Assembly (NCBI GenBank): GCA_028345295.1
Contig: JAOMDA010000006.1
Location: 1-64,000 of the forward strand
Reading direction: 5' to 3'
Length of the DNA: 64,000 nt
Source of the DNA: Candidatus Nitrosopelagicus sp.
Lineage (GTDB): Archaea; Thermoproteota; Nitrososphaeria; Nitrososphaerales; Nitrosopumilaceae
The translations under genes and the position numbers were made by a program. The notes under the pieces were generated by a model. It ran no database searches. It was not told the origin of the DNA and saw nothing but the letters and a program-made list of their open reading frames with translations. Positions 7,702 through 20,621 of the stretch are shown piece by piece (positions within the stretch are counted from its first letter, which is position 1; each line of letters opens with the position of its first letter).

Positions 7702-9216
7702 ATGAGAGAAGATAATAGAGTGCATTTAGCCATAATCTCACTTCTATTTTGTATATTATTCACATCCTCATTCAATCAAAGTGCCATTGCAGATGATACT
7801 TTGAAAATTCCAGCATTGTTTGAGGAAGCAACTAATCATTTTATGATAGGGGAGTATAGCCAAGCAATAATTCTGTATGATAAGATTCTTGCAATTTCAC
7901 CAACCGATACTAAGACATTATTGATGAAAGGTATTGCACTAGGTAACTTAGATCGACATAAAAATTCAATTCTTGAATTTAAAAAAGTTCTAGCAACTGA
8001 TCCAGATAATTTGATGGCACTGCTTGGAGTTGGTGTAGGATTTGGTAATTTTGGTGAATATAAGCAAGCACACAAATATTTTACCAGTGCGTACAAAATT
8101 TCCCCTGAAAATCATATTGCGTCTAACTACATGGAATTTGCAGAAAAAGTTATTGGAAAATATCCCTATAATGAAGTTGAAGGCCCAAAAATTCATGAAG
8201 TTATAAAAATAGAAGTAGTTCCTGATTGGGTAAAGAACTCTGCTGGATGGTGGGCGGAGGGTAAAATAACTGACATGGAATTTATTTCATCTTTACAATT
8301 TTTAATTAAAAATAATATTATAAAAATAGATGATGTTAAAGAAACCAAAAATAATTCAGAAGTATTACCTACATGGATTAAGAATAATGCTGAATGGTGG
8401 GCAACAAATGAAATTACTGATCAGGAATTTTTATCGGGAATTTATTATATGATTGAGAACGGAATTATAATAATTGAAATTCCAGAGAAAACAGAGTTAA
8501 CTAAAGAAGAACAATTAGTAATTAATAGAAATCTTTGGGAGTTTGAGAGATATTTAGATAGAATAATAAAAACTGTGAGTAGTGACACACGTTACATAGA
8601 ATATCCAAATCCTAGTGGTGATGTAATAAAGAAATTCATGCGAGACTATGTCAAATGGAATTTTGAACAACAAATTGAAATGGGAAATGCAAGTTTTCCT
8701 AGTCCTACTTATACAGAAATTGATGATACATATTTTGTTGAATACAAAATTTATGTAAATCAACAGCCTAATGGACTGCCATTAGATCATGTAAGTACAT
8801 TAAGTAATTCAATTGCTTATTGGGAAGCACGAACACTTTCTGCAGATAATGGTAAAGATGTAAAAATTCTATTCACTACAACTACGGCTAAGGCTGAGGC
8901 AAATTTATGGGTAACCTGGGTTGTACGTAGTCTTGGTGAAAATGTCTTAGGACATGCCAATTTAGGGAAAGGTGTTGTAGAAGTTGCATTAGGTGGATAT
9001 GGATGTGATGGAAACTTTCAATTGTATCATGTAGATACGGTTGAAAAAATTATGACTCATGAGTTAGGACATGGAATTGGTTTGATGCATAGTACAAATA
9101 AAAATAATATAATGTACCCATCATTAAGCAATACACAATATGCATATTGTTTGTTAGATGTAAACAAACAATTTACTAAAGATGTTAGTGGGATTGTTTT
9201 GAAAAAACAGTCTTAA
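7702..9216 (+). CDS. Secreted TPR protein with tryptophan repeats and metzincin protease domain
   Basis: A modular secreted protein of 504 residues: signal peptide (LLFCILFTSSFNQSAIA), TPR region (about 35-150, e.g. YSQAIILYDKILAISPTDT), two repeats of about 37 residues (VPDWVKNSAGWWAEG and LPTWIKNNAEWWATN), then a C-terminal metalloprotease domain with HELGHGIGLMH (from about residue 453) and the Met-turn NIMYPS. HExxHxxGxxH plus Met-turn is the metzincin zinc site (matrixin-like M10). It should act outside the cell on proteins. The tryptophan repeat recurs in thaumarchaeal exported proteins. An upstream TATA-like TTATATTTTAA supports this start. Confidence 0.88.
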   Translation: MREDNRVHLAIISLLFCILFTSSFNQSAIADDTLKIPALFEEATNHFMIGEYSQAIILYDKILAISPTDTKTLLMKGIALGNLDRHKNSILEFKKVLATDPDNLMALLGVGVGFGNFGEYKQAHKYFTSAYKISPENHIASNYMEFAEKVIGKYPYNEVEGPKIHEVIKIEVVPDWVKNSAGWWAEGKITDMEFISSLQFLIKNNIIKIDDVKETKNNSEVLPTWIKNNAEWWATNEITDQEFLSGIYYMIENGIIIIEIPEKTELTKEEQLVINRNLWEFERYLDRIIKTVSSDTRYIEYPNPSGDVIKKFMRDYVKWNFEQQIEMGNASFPSPTYTEIDDTYFVEYKIYVNQQPNGLPLDHVSTLSNSIAYWEARTLSADNGKDVKILFTTTTAKAEANLWVTWVVRSLGENVLGHANLGKGVVEVALGGYGCDGNFQLYHVDTVEKIMTHELGHGIGLMHSTNKNNIMYPSLSNTQYAYCLLDVNKQFTKDVSGIVLKKQS

Positions 9217-9227
9217 TTAAAATATAA

Positions 9228-9809
9228 TTATCCTAATGATCTTGAATGTTTTTGTGTATGAGGTCTTTCGCCAGGAAATTTTCTTCTCATATGCCCTGAT
9301 GGACGTCCATAAATCAGCTCTAAGAACCAACTCTCATGCTCAATTTCTTCCATCAGTATATCTTTTGCAATATCATATGTTGCAGGATCTTTACCATGTG
9401 TCATTTTACAGACTTTATCCCAATTCACAATCGCACCTTGTTCTGCCTTTAGGCATTTCTCTAATATCGCCTTCATGTCAGTTGGATTTTTTGGTAACTG
9501 TAAAAATTCACAACCAGACATTTTGATGAATGCTTGTGCATCATTTGGTAGACTTCCACCTAACTGAAAGATTCTCTCAATACAAGACTCAAAGTGACTT
9601 AGATCTTCAAGACGTGCATCCTCTATGATTCCCTTAACTCCTTCACCCTCTAATCCAGTACAATGCATTCTAAGATTTGTAAAATAATAATATGCTGTAA
9701 ATTCTACAGAAGCATTACTAATTAATAATTTAATGAGTTTATCAATATCTAAGCCATTTTTTTTAAGAATTTCTACCCCAACAACATTAATTTTTCTTGC
9801 TTTAGCCAT
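9228..9809 (-). CDS. Dps-like (DPSL) ferritin-like protein
   Basis: A four-helix ferritin-like protein of 193 residues, expected to oxidise iron with peroxide or to store it in a cage. Metal ligands are visible in EFTAYYYFTNLRMH, ARLEDLSHFE and EEIEHESWF. Two cysteines flank the central helix (SGCEFLQLPKNP and LEKCLKAEQG), the pair that marks the archaeal/bacterial DPSL (thioferritin) group. The C-terminus is basic and His-rich. It is convergent with the metzincin gene. Confidence 0.85.
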   Translation of the reverse strand: MAKARKINVVGVEILKKNGLDIDKLIKLLISNASVEFTAYYYFTNLRMHCTGLEGEGVKGIIEDARLEDLSHFESCIERIFQLGGSLPNDAQAFIKMSGCEFLQLPKNPTDMKAILEKCLKAEQGAIVNWDKVCKMTHGKDPATYDIAKDILMEEIEHESWFLELIYGRPSGHMRRKFPGERPHTQKHSRSLG

Positions 9810-9922
9810 TGTAAGAAATCAGGCAATTAGTTTTAAAAAGATTTAGAATGTTATAAAAAAACTATTCATACTATAAGCCACTTTGATCATTCATTCTACA
9901 CATTTGTAATTAGTAATTAGCT

Positions 9923-9985
9923 ATGCCTACATACCAAACACCCGAAGAAAGCAGCGAAAAGCGTAATAAGTCAAAAATGGAGTAA
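9923..9985 (+). CDS. Possible 20-residue leader ORF upstream of TFB
   Basis: ATG...TAA of 20 codons (MPTYQTPEESSEKRNKSKME) ending 8 bases before the TFB start and in another frame. A TATA-like stretch lies near 9850-9880. It could be a leader peptide or simply untranslated 5' sequence; strength of evidence is low. Confidence 0.2.
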   Translation: MPTYQTPEESSEKRNKSKME

Positions 9986-9993
9986 TACTTTAG

Positions 9994-10890
9994 ATGCAAA
10001 AAAGTGATAAGCAGCGTTGCCCATCTTGCAATAAACCATCGCTCGTTTTAGATGAAAGTTCTGGTGAATTAGCATGTAGCACTTGTGGTATTGTAGTAAC
10101 GGAAAAAGGTGCAGCAGACGGCCCTGAATGGCGTTCTTTTGCAAATGATGGAGTTGATAAAAGTAGAGTTGGTGCTGGAACATCAATTACAATGCATGAC
10201 ATGGGACTATCTACTGTAATTGGTGCAGTTAACAAAGATGCCACTGGAAAACCACTTTCTACATCTATGAAAAAATCAATTGAAAGACTCAGAACATGGG
10301 ACAGTCGTTCACAAGCACATACATCTACAGATAGAAATCTTCGACAGGCCCTAAGTGAGATGGATAAACTAAAAGACAAATTATCATTAACAGATGCAGT
10401 TATTGAAAAATCTGCATATATATATCGAAAAGCAATTGAAAAAAAACTTGTTAAAGGTAGATCAATACAAGGATTAGTAGCAGCATGTGTTTATGCAGGG
10501 TGTAGAGATACAGAAACACCTAGAACACTTGATGATGTTGCAGATGGAATTAATATTAGACGAAAAGATGTTGCAAGATGTTATCGATTAATTTTTAGAG
10601 AATTAGATCTCAAAATTCCTGTTGCAGATCCAATTAATGGAATAGCTCGAATTGCCAGTATTGCGGGATTAGGAGAAAAAACAAAACGTAAAGCAGTTGA
10701 AATTTTGAGTAAGGCAAAAAAAATTGGAATGGTTGCTGGAAAGGATCCAATGGGATTAGCAGCAGCTGCACTTTATTTGGCATGTATAACTAGTGGTGGA
10801 AGTAAAACACAGAAAGAAATTTCAGTAGCGTCAGGTGTAACTGAAGTTACTATTAGGAATCGTTGTGCAGGTCTTAGAGAATTAATTTAA
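9994..10890 (+). CDS. tfb: Transcription initiation factor B (TFIIB homologue)
   Basis: Archaeal TFB, which bridges TBP on the TATA box, the BRE and RNA polymerase. The zinc ribbon is at residues 8-31 (CPSCNKPSL...CSTCGIVV), followed by the B-reader/linker (GPEWRSFANDG) and two cyclin-like repeats (about 105-195 and 205-298), the second ending in TEVTIRNRCAGLRELI. 298 residues is normal. Thaumarchaeota usually carry several TFB paralogues; whether this is the general one is not visible. Monocistronic, with a convergent gene downstream. Confidence 0.96.
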   Translation: MQKSDKQRCPSCNKPSLVLDESSGELACSTCGIVVTEKGAADGPEWRSFANDGVDKSRVGAGTSITMHDMGLSTVIGAVNKDATGKPLSTSMKKSIERLRTWDSRSQAHTSTDRNLRQALSEMDKLKDKLSLTDAVIEKSAYIYRKAIEKKLVKGRSIQGLVAACVYAGCRDTETPRTLDDVADGINIRRKDVARCYRLIFRELDLKIPVADPINGIARIASIAGLGEKTKRKAVEILSKAKKIGMVAGKDPMGLAAAALYLACITSGGSKTQKEISVASGVTEVTIRNRCAGLRELI

Positions 10891-10897
10891 TTAATAA

Positions 10898-11455
10898 TCA
10901 TTCAAGTTCGTCAAGTGGATCTTGTTCTTTTCTTCTCATTACAATAAACATTCCAATTGTTAAACCAAACTGGTAGAATGCATATAGAATAATTTGAAAT
11001 GCTGTAGGTACATAATCTGTAAATTTACCCAGCATTGCTACAATTAGAACAATTGTGCTTATCGTGAAAATAAAATATCGCGAAATAGGATTGATATCTG
11101 CAAATCTAAAAATAAGAATTAATGTCACTGTAACAAAAATTCCTGTTATAGCAAGAAGTCCAGCATTTAGACCAAGAAAATCAATTAATAAATTGAAAAT
11201 TCCTTCAGGTGTTTCAGGTACAGCAAATTCATTCATTTCAACCTTTGAGGGGTCAGCAAATTTTGTTATATTTCCAGAAGCATTGATTACAAATAATATC
11301 AATAGAATAATTGATACGCCTTTTGCATATTTTTTTAATTTTGGGAATCTTTGCCTAATTCCTCTCGCAAGTATTGCACCCTGCAGCAAACCGACTCCAA
11401 AAACTATTGCAAATGTAATAAGAAAATTTTCTTCGGCAAGTTGCAGAATATCCAA
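10898..11455 (-). CDS. Multi-pass membrane protein, unknown
   Basis: 185 residues with about five hydrophobic segments (LITFAIVFGVGLLQGAI, GVSIILLILFVINASG, LLAITGIFVTVTLILIF, YFIFTISTIVLIVAML, FQIILYAFYQFGLTIGMFIV). No catalytic or transport motif recognised. A short acidic C-terminal tail (EEQDPLDELE-like) should lie in the cytoplasm. Convergent with tfb, divergent from the 11568 gene. Confidence 0.7.
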   Translation of the reverse strand: MDILQLAEENFLITFAIVFGVGLLQGAILARGIRQRFPKLKKYAKGVSIILLILFVINASGNITKFADPSKVEMNEFAVPETPEGIFNLLIDFLGLNAGLLAITGIFVTVTLILIFRFADINPISRYFIFTISTIVLIVAMLGKFTDYVPTAFQIILYAFYQFGLTIGMFIVMRRKEQDPLDELE

Positions 11456-11567
11456 TGTCTTATCATAATTTAGGTTGAGCCTTTTTTAAAGAGAAAGATT
11501 GCTAATTTCATACCAAATACGAAAATTTTGAAAAAACCTTTTCAACTAAGAGTATTTTTAAGATACA

Positions 11568-11873
11568 ATGGCAGACGAATTTAGAATAGATACACCGTAT
11601 TTACCTGGAGAAAAAGGCTGCAGATTCACATGGATAATATCTGAGGATGATGAAAAAACATTGTACCTAAGACATGAAGATCTGTTTGAATTAAATGATG
11701 TTCTAACACATGGATCATCAGCTAAGATTGAGATGGAAGATGGTGCTAGTTCAATATTAGTAAACTCTGATGTCACAGATTTTTTTCTTGCAGGACAGAG
11801 CCATCTAAAAATTGAGACATTAGCACTAAAAGTTGCATTAAGAGCGTTTATGAAAAATAATCCTGATGCATGA
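11568..11873 (+). CDS. Conserved-looking hypothetical protein, 101 aa
   Basis: Unrecognised soluble protein of mixed strand and helix, starting MADEFRIDTPYLPGEKGC. A TATA-like TATTTTTAAG lies about 28 bases before the ATG, consistent with a leaderless transcript. It precedes the Memo-family gene by 37 bases on the same strand and may share its transcript. No motif seen. Confidence 0.7.
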   Translation: MADEFRIDTPYLPGEKGCRFTWIISEDDEKTLYLRHEDLFELNDVLTHGSSAKIEMEDGASSILVNSDVTDFFLAGQSHLKIETLALKVALRAFMKNNPDA

Positions 11874-11910
11874 GATGAATTCTTATCATATAGATTAGGT
11901 GTGAATATTC

Positions 11911-12744
11911 ATGATAAGGAAGCCTGTTGTTGCTGGGTCATTTTATCCAGATAATTCTGATGAATTAGAACAAATGATTCAAAATTGTTTTACTCATAAA
12001 TTTGGACCAAATAGTAATCCCCCAAAACAAAGCATTGAGCGTGTATTTGGAGTAATTTGTCCCCATGCTGGTTACATGTATTCTGGTCCTATCGCATCAC
12101 ATTCGTATTATGAAATTTCATCTCAGAGATTTGATTTAGCTGTAATTATAGGTCCAAATCACTTGGCAATCGGAAGTAAAATTGCAACAATGAGTGATGC
12201 AAAATGGCAAACCCCATTAGGAATATCTGAGGTTGATAGTGAGTCATCTAATGAATTGCTGACTATAGCAGATAATATTGAACAGGATTATTTTTCGCAT
12301 AGTAAAGATCATTCTTTGGAGGTTCAAATTCCATTCCTCCAAAAAATATTTCCAAACAATTTGAAAATACTCCCTATCATAATGGCAAAACAAGACATTG
12401 ATGCAGCAAAAGAAGTTGGAAATGCTATTTCTCAGATTGCAAAATCTAAAAAGACCATGATAATTGGATCATCTGATTTTACCCATTATGAGGAAAATGA
12501 TTTTGCACATAAACAGGATATGTCACTAATTGAACCAATCTTGAAAATGGATGTGAATGGATTTTATGAAACATTAATTGGAAAAAAAATTAGTGCATGT
12601 GGTTATGGTGCTATTGCTGCAACTATGATTGCATGCAAAAATTTGGGTTCAAAAAAAGGAGAGTTGTTAGCATATGCAACTAGTGGTGATGTTGTTGGAA
12701 ACAAGGAATCAGTTGTAGGATATGGCTCAATAAAATTTGTTTAA
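11911..12744 (+). CDS. Memo-family protein (AmmeMemoRadiSam system protein B)
   Basis: 277 residues covering the whole Memo domain, a fold related to extradiol dioxygenases. Conserved metal-pocket segments are present: CPHAGYMYSGPIASHSY, GPNHLAIGSK, DHSLEVQIPFLQ and SSDFTHYE, which carry the expected histidines. In many archaea Memo travels with an AMMECR1 and a radical-SAM protein; neither is in this window. The biochemical role in archaea is not settled. It is convergent with the small membrane gene at 12746. Confidence 0.92.
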   Translation: MIRKPVVAGSFYPDNSDELEQMIQNCFTHKFGPNSNPPKQSIERVFGVICPHAGYMYSGPIASHSYYEISSQRFDLAVIIGPNHLAIGSKIATMSDAKWQTPLGISEVDSESSNELLTIADNIEQDYFSHSKDHSLEVQIPFLQKIFPNNLKILPIIMAKQDIDAAKEVGNAISQIAKSKKTMIIGSSDFTHYEENDFAHKQDMSLIEPILKMDVNGFYETLIGKKISACGYGAIAATMIACKNLGSKKGELLAYATSGDVVGNKESVVGYGSIKFV

Positions 12745-12745
12745 C

Positions 12746-13051
12746 CTATTTTTTGTCTCTGTTCTCAATTGATTGTTTACGTTTTTTGCGAGCTGTAGAA
12801 TAGATTAAAAATCCAATATTGACCATTGGAAATATCTCAATTAAATCAACACCATACATAAAAAAATCTAGTATAGGATGAACTCTACTTATCATTCCCG
12901 TTTCCAAATACAAATCAGCATTCCAAATCATGTGAGGAATCTGTATGTAGATTATGAACGCAGTCAAAATCAATGACTCTGTTACATGCCTTTCATACCA
13001 AGACCAAAATCTACTCCATGTAGATTGTTTTTCTACTTCTTTTGTTATCAT
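12746..13051 (-). CDS. Small membrane protein, unknown
   Basis: 101 residues with two hydrophobic stretches (SLILTAFIIYIQIPHMIW and LIEIFPMVNIGFLIYS) and basic ends. The N-terminal KQSTWSRFWSWYERHVTES is amphipathic and aromatic. No family recognised. It lies downstream of the rRNA operon on the same strand, 215 bases beyond the 23S end. Confidence 0.65.
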   Translation of the reverse strand: MITKEVEKQSTWSRFWSWYERHVTESLILTAFIIYIQIPHMIWNADLYLETGMISRVHPILDFFMYGVDLIEIFPMVNIGFLIYSTARKKRKQSIENRDKK

Positions 13052-13183
13052 ATCCTGTATTGTAATTATTACATTTTAAAGGTTATTTTTTTTAGGATTT
13101 CCTAACTATTTTTGTAATTTTTACTTAGTTTTACCTAATTATATGTAAAAATTATTAGCCGAACCTAATTAAATAAAACACTT

Positions 13184-13208
13184 ATTCTCTATTCTAAGAA
13201 TAGAGAAT
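13184..13208. repeat. Perfect 12-bp inverted repeat downstream of 23S
   Basis: ATTCTCTATTCT, one base, AGAATAGAGAAT: a perfect palindrome, extended outward by ACACT/AGTGT with a small bulge. It lies about 60 bases beyond the 23S 3' end in the direction of transcription. It may fold as an RNA hairpin (end or processing of the rRNA transcript) or act as a protein site. Its core nearly equals the phn promoter palindromes. Confidence 0.7.
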
Positions 13209-13240
13209 TATAGTGTATAGTATTCACTAAGTGATTTAAA

Positions 13241-13260
13241 ATGATTTGTCATGCATAGTC
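13241..13260 (-). other. 3' arm of the 23S rRNA processing stem
   Basis: GTCATGCATAGTC at 13248-13260 is perfectly complementary to 16298-16310, and ATGAT beyond it pairs again after a one-base bulge. The two arms enclose the 23S gene, as in archaeal precursor rRNA, where such stems carry the bulge-helix-bulge cut by the splicing endonuclease. Confidence 0.8.
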
Positions 13261-13266
13261 TCTATG

Positions 13267-16291
<3,025 letters not shown>

Positions 16292-16297
16292 TTACAC

Positions 16298-16315
16298 GAC
16301 TATGCATGACGATCA
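16298..16315 (-). other. 5' arm of the 23S rRNA processing stem
   Basis: GACTATGCATGAC followed by GATCAT; pairs with 13241-13260 (see that entry). Confidence 0.8.
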
Positions 16316-16383
16316 TCACGAACTAGTGCGGTAGTCCGCTACATCCTTCATACATCATTTTCATGATGTATTGCATCGATGGC
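16316..16383 (-). other. 16S-23S spacer with three hairpins, no tRNA
   Basis: The spacer is only about 100 bases and holds no tRNA gene, unlike euryarchaeal operons with tRNA-Ala. Three short hairpins are visible: GCGG/CCGC (16328-16339), TACATCAT/ATGATGTA (16351-16370) and TTGCATCG/CGATGCAA (16371-16390); the last competes with the 16S stem arm. Confidence 0.7.
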
Positions 16384-16417
16384 GATGCAAAGATTATGTG
16401 CTTTCCGTAATTCTTTC
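16384..16417 (-). other. 3' arm of the 16S rRNA processing stem
   Basis: Lies directly after the 16S 3' end and is complementary over about 30 bases to 17938-17969 (core AAGATTATGTGC and TTCCGT), with a few mismatches and one bulge. Precursor processing stem. Confidence 0.8.
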
Positions 16418-16418
16418 T

Positions 16419-17890
<1,472 letters not shown>

Positions 17891-17937
17891 TGATCTTACT
17901 TATTCTAGTACACTTTTGTACAAATTTTTTATTATTG

Positions 17938-17969
17938 GAATTAACGGAATGCACATAATCTTCACATCT
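17938..17969 (-). other. 5' arm of the 16S rRNA processing stem
   Basis: In the rRNA leader, about 50 bases before the 16S 5' end; pairs with 16384-16417. Confidence 0.8.
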
Positions 17970-18084
17970 CAGATTTGATCTTACGATCAGATCCTCATTT
18001 TGTATGCGTAACTGGAGGCCTGTAAATCACAAAATGGCAATTATACCATACTTCATCACAAGCGCCGCTCTTGCGTTACGTATG

Positions 18085-18117
18085 CAAAAACTCTGCATTA
18101 ATTTGCGAATATAAACT
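18085..18117 (-). promoter_or_regulatory. Likely rRNA operon promoter (TATA box)
   Basis: On the minus strand GTTTATATTC (18107-18116) is a good archaeal TATA box. A start about 25 bases downstream (near 18085) would give a leader of about 195 bases that includes the 16S processing arm. The remainder of 17891-18178 holds no gene. The divergent aminotransferase gene shares this spacer. Confidence 0.55.
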
Positions 18118-18178
18118 ATTCAAAACTTAGGCTCAAAATATCCAAATTTGCGATCAGTAATATATTCATGAAAAAAAG

Positions 18179-19504
18179 ATGAAGTTAGAAATGGAAAATG
18201 TATTAAAAATATACAAAGAAAAAACGAAAAAATCAGCCAAACTATTTGCAGAGTCTAAAAAATTTCATGTAAACGGGGTTCATCATAATATCCGGTTTTT
18301 CAAGCCATACCCATTTATCACAGAATCATCCAAAGGAAAATTTCTGATAGATGTTGATTCAAACAAATATGTTGATTATTGGATGGGTCATTGGAGTTTG
18401 ATTCTAGGTCATGTTGAAAAAAATATCAAATTACAAACCATTCAGCAAATCAAAAAAGGCTGGATGCATGGTACAGCAAACCAGAACGCAATTTTGCTCT
18501 CTGAAAAAATTGCAAAGGCAGTTCCCATAGCTGAAAAAATTCGATATGTCAGCACTGGTACTGAAGCTACCATGTATGCAGTTAGACTTGCAAGAGCAAT
18601 TACTGGTAGAAAAACTATTGCCAAAATTGACGGTGGATGACATGGCTACACAACAGATTTGTTAAAGACTGTAAACTGGCCATTTAATGAATCTGAAAGT
18701 GAGGGTCTTACTGATGAAAAACACATTCTATCACTACCGTTGAACGATTTGGAAAAATCACTTTCTATGCTTCAGTCAGTCAAGAAAGATCTGGCTGGGA
18801 TTGTAATTGAACCAGTCCTAGGTGGTGGTGGTGCAATACCGGCAACAAAAGAGTATCTTAAAGGCCTAGATGAATTTTCAAAAAAGAATAATTCGCTCTT
18901 TTTGCTAGATGAAATTGTGACCGGATTTCGTTTCAGATATGGTTGTCTATATGAGACAATGAATCTGAAACCAGATATTGTCACACTGGGTAAGATTGTT
19001 GGTGGTGGATTTCCTATTGGTGTTATTTGTGGAAGTGAAGAAATTATGCAACATGCAAACACATCAACACATACCAAAGCAAATAGAACTTACATAGGTG
19101 GTGGAACATTTTCTGCTAACCCACTAAGTATGATTGCAGGTTATTCAAATTTAATGACAATGAAGAAAAAAGGAAAATCGCTTTATAGCAAGATTAACGG
19201 ATTTGGAAACGATACAAGAAAAATGCTTTCAAGGATTTTCAATAATGATGTGATAGTAACTGGAAAAGGTTCATTGTTTATGACTCATTTTCCAAAACAG
19301 AATATTACAGAAATTACAAATGCAGCAGATGCATCAAAATGTGACATTGCAAAGCTGCATAACTATCACTTTCAAATGATTGCAAAAGATGACATATTTT
19401 TCTTACCTGGAAAGCTAGGAGCCATCTCAGACACTCACACAGATTCAGACATTAAATCAATGAAAAAGGCAACTGAGTTATTTGTATCAAATCTTAAGAA
19501 ATAA
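18179..19504 (+). pseudogene. Class-III aminotransferase (GSA aminomutase-like) with in-frame TGA
   Basis: One continuous frame of 441 sense codons broken by a single TGA at 18638-18640; the track therefore shows two ORFs in the same frame (18179-18640 and 18659-19504). The break is in IDGG-stop-HGYTTDLL, where related enzymes have an aromatic residue (GGYHG or GGWHG); TGG to TGA is one change. Both sides are well conserved: [17 protein letters not shown] (PLP phosphate site), LDEIVTGFRF and the PLP lysine in TLGKIVGGGFPIG. The family includes glutamate-1-semialdehyde aminomutase, but this may be a paralogue of another substrate. Most likely a nonsense mutation or sequence error; recoding is a remote option. 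Confidence 0.85.
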
Positions 19505-19538
19505 GAACTGTTTTTAACAAATATGCATAGATTGGAGT

Positions 19539-20183
19539 ATGGACAAGAAGATTGACCGAAAAATGTCGTGGCCAAAAGGATATGAGCCAAAAGATGATTC
19601 TGCTAATGACCTAACTTTGAGGCTTGGTCTCATTTCTAGCATATTAAAAGATAAACCAAAAAAGAAAATGAACACTGAAATTTTCAACGTTATGGCAACA
19701 AGACGTTCTACTAGAAAATTCTCAAATAACCCAGTTGAAATGTGGAAAATTGATAAAATATTGGCAGCCGCAGACACCGCACCTACTGCTGGAAATTATC
19801 AAGGATTTGAGATTTTTTATGTGAGAGATGATGATAAAAAAGATAGTCTAGTAAAAGCTGCAAACAATCAACCATATGTCAAAACTCCAGTAGTGTTAGT
19901 TTTCTGTATGAATCCAGAAAGAATAAAACTTGATTTTCCAAAAGATGTAATCTTGAAATTCTCAATCCAAGATTCAACATTGGCTGCAGCATATTCACAA
20001 TTGGCTGCATCAGCACTTGGTCTTAGTAGTATTTGGATTGGAATGTTTGATGAAGAAAAAGTAAAAAAAATTATTGGAACCAAATTAAGACCTACATCAT
20101 TTCTTTGCATCGGTTATCCAGTTAAAAAAAGGCCTCCAAAATCAAGAAGACAGTTAAAGGAACTAATTCATGTAGTTGACTAG
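19539..20183 (+). CDS. Nitroreductase-family flavoprotein
   Basis: FMN-dependent NAD(P)H oxidoreductase of the nitroreductase superfamily, 214 residues. After a 45-residue N-terminal extension comes the FMN-binding start MATRRSTRKFSNNPVE, then ADTAPTAGNYQGFEIFYV, AAAYSQLAASALGLSSIWIG and the terminal CIGYPVKKRPPKSRR. Physiological substrate unknown; such enzymes act on quinones, flavins or nitro compounds. It follows the aminotransferase by 34 bases on the same strand. Confidence 0.9.
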   Translation: MDKKIDRKMSWPKGYEPKDDSANDLTLRLGLISSILKDKPKKKMNTEIFNVMATRRSTRKFSNNPVEMWKIDKILAAADTAPTAGNYQGFEIFYVRDDDKKDSLVKAANNQPYVKTPVVLVFCMNPERIKLDFPKDVILKFSIQDSTLAAAYSQLAASALGLSSIWIGMFDEEKVKKIIGTKLRPTSFLCIGYPVKKRPPKSRRQLKELIHVVD

Positions 20184-20184
20184 T

Positions 20185-20577
20185 TTAGTCAGATGCTAAA
20201 GAATCATCAGTAAAAATTTTAACTACATTTTCAGCTAATCTCTCAATGTCCAGACCAGGCTCAGCTGAGACTAAAAGAATTTTCTGACTAATTGGAAATG
20301 GAAAGCTTATCAGAACTACCTTATTTCGTCTGGATGCAATATAGTTTAACGCACCTAATGATGTAGAAAGATGATCATGTTGAAAAGAAAGATCTACTGC
20401 AGATTTGTAAAAGTCATGTAAACGATTCTCATCCTCTTCATATGGAACTACACCTTCCCGAAAACCACCAGCAATCTTTTTACCTTCTTTATCAATTATG
20501 GCAGCGAATCTAACACCATCTTGGTGCTGCACTTCAATACATCGTGGTTCGTATGGAGTAGAATTTTCTGGTGACAT
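20185..20577 (-). CDS. DUF6659-like protein, 130 aa
   Basis: Matches the pattern of a small protein family common in Thaumarchaeota (DUF6659 by recollection): VRFAAIIDKEGKKIAGGFREG, LSTSLGALNYIASRRNKVVLISFPF and a terminal ILLVSAEPGLDIERLAENVVKIF. The layout recalls a roadblock/profilin-like sensor domain. Function unknown. Convergent with the nitroreductase gene; a TATATT-type box lies about 25 bases before the ATG. Confidence 0.7.
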   Translation of the reverse strand: MSPENSTPYEPRCIEVQHQDGVRFAAIIDKEGKKIAGGFREGVVPYEEDENRLHDFYKSAVDLSFQHDHLSTSLGALNYIASRRNKVVLISFPFPISQKILLVSAEPGLDIERLAENVVKIFTDDSLASD

Positions 20578-20621
20578 TTAATTTCAATTAGTTTACGGCC
20601 AATATAACTATAGATTAAAAA

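Noticed and set aside
18638-18640. Selenocysteine or other recoding at the TGA
   Set aside because: The homologous position is aromatic, not Cys/Ser, I saw no SECIS-like element, and Sec machinery is not known in this group; kept only as a remote option.
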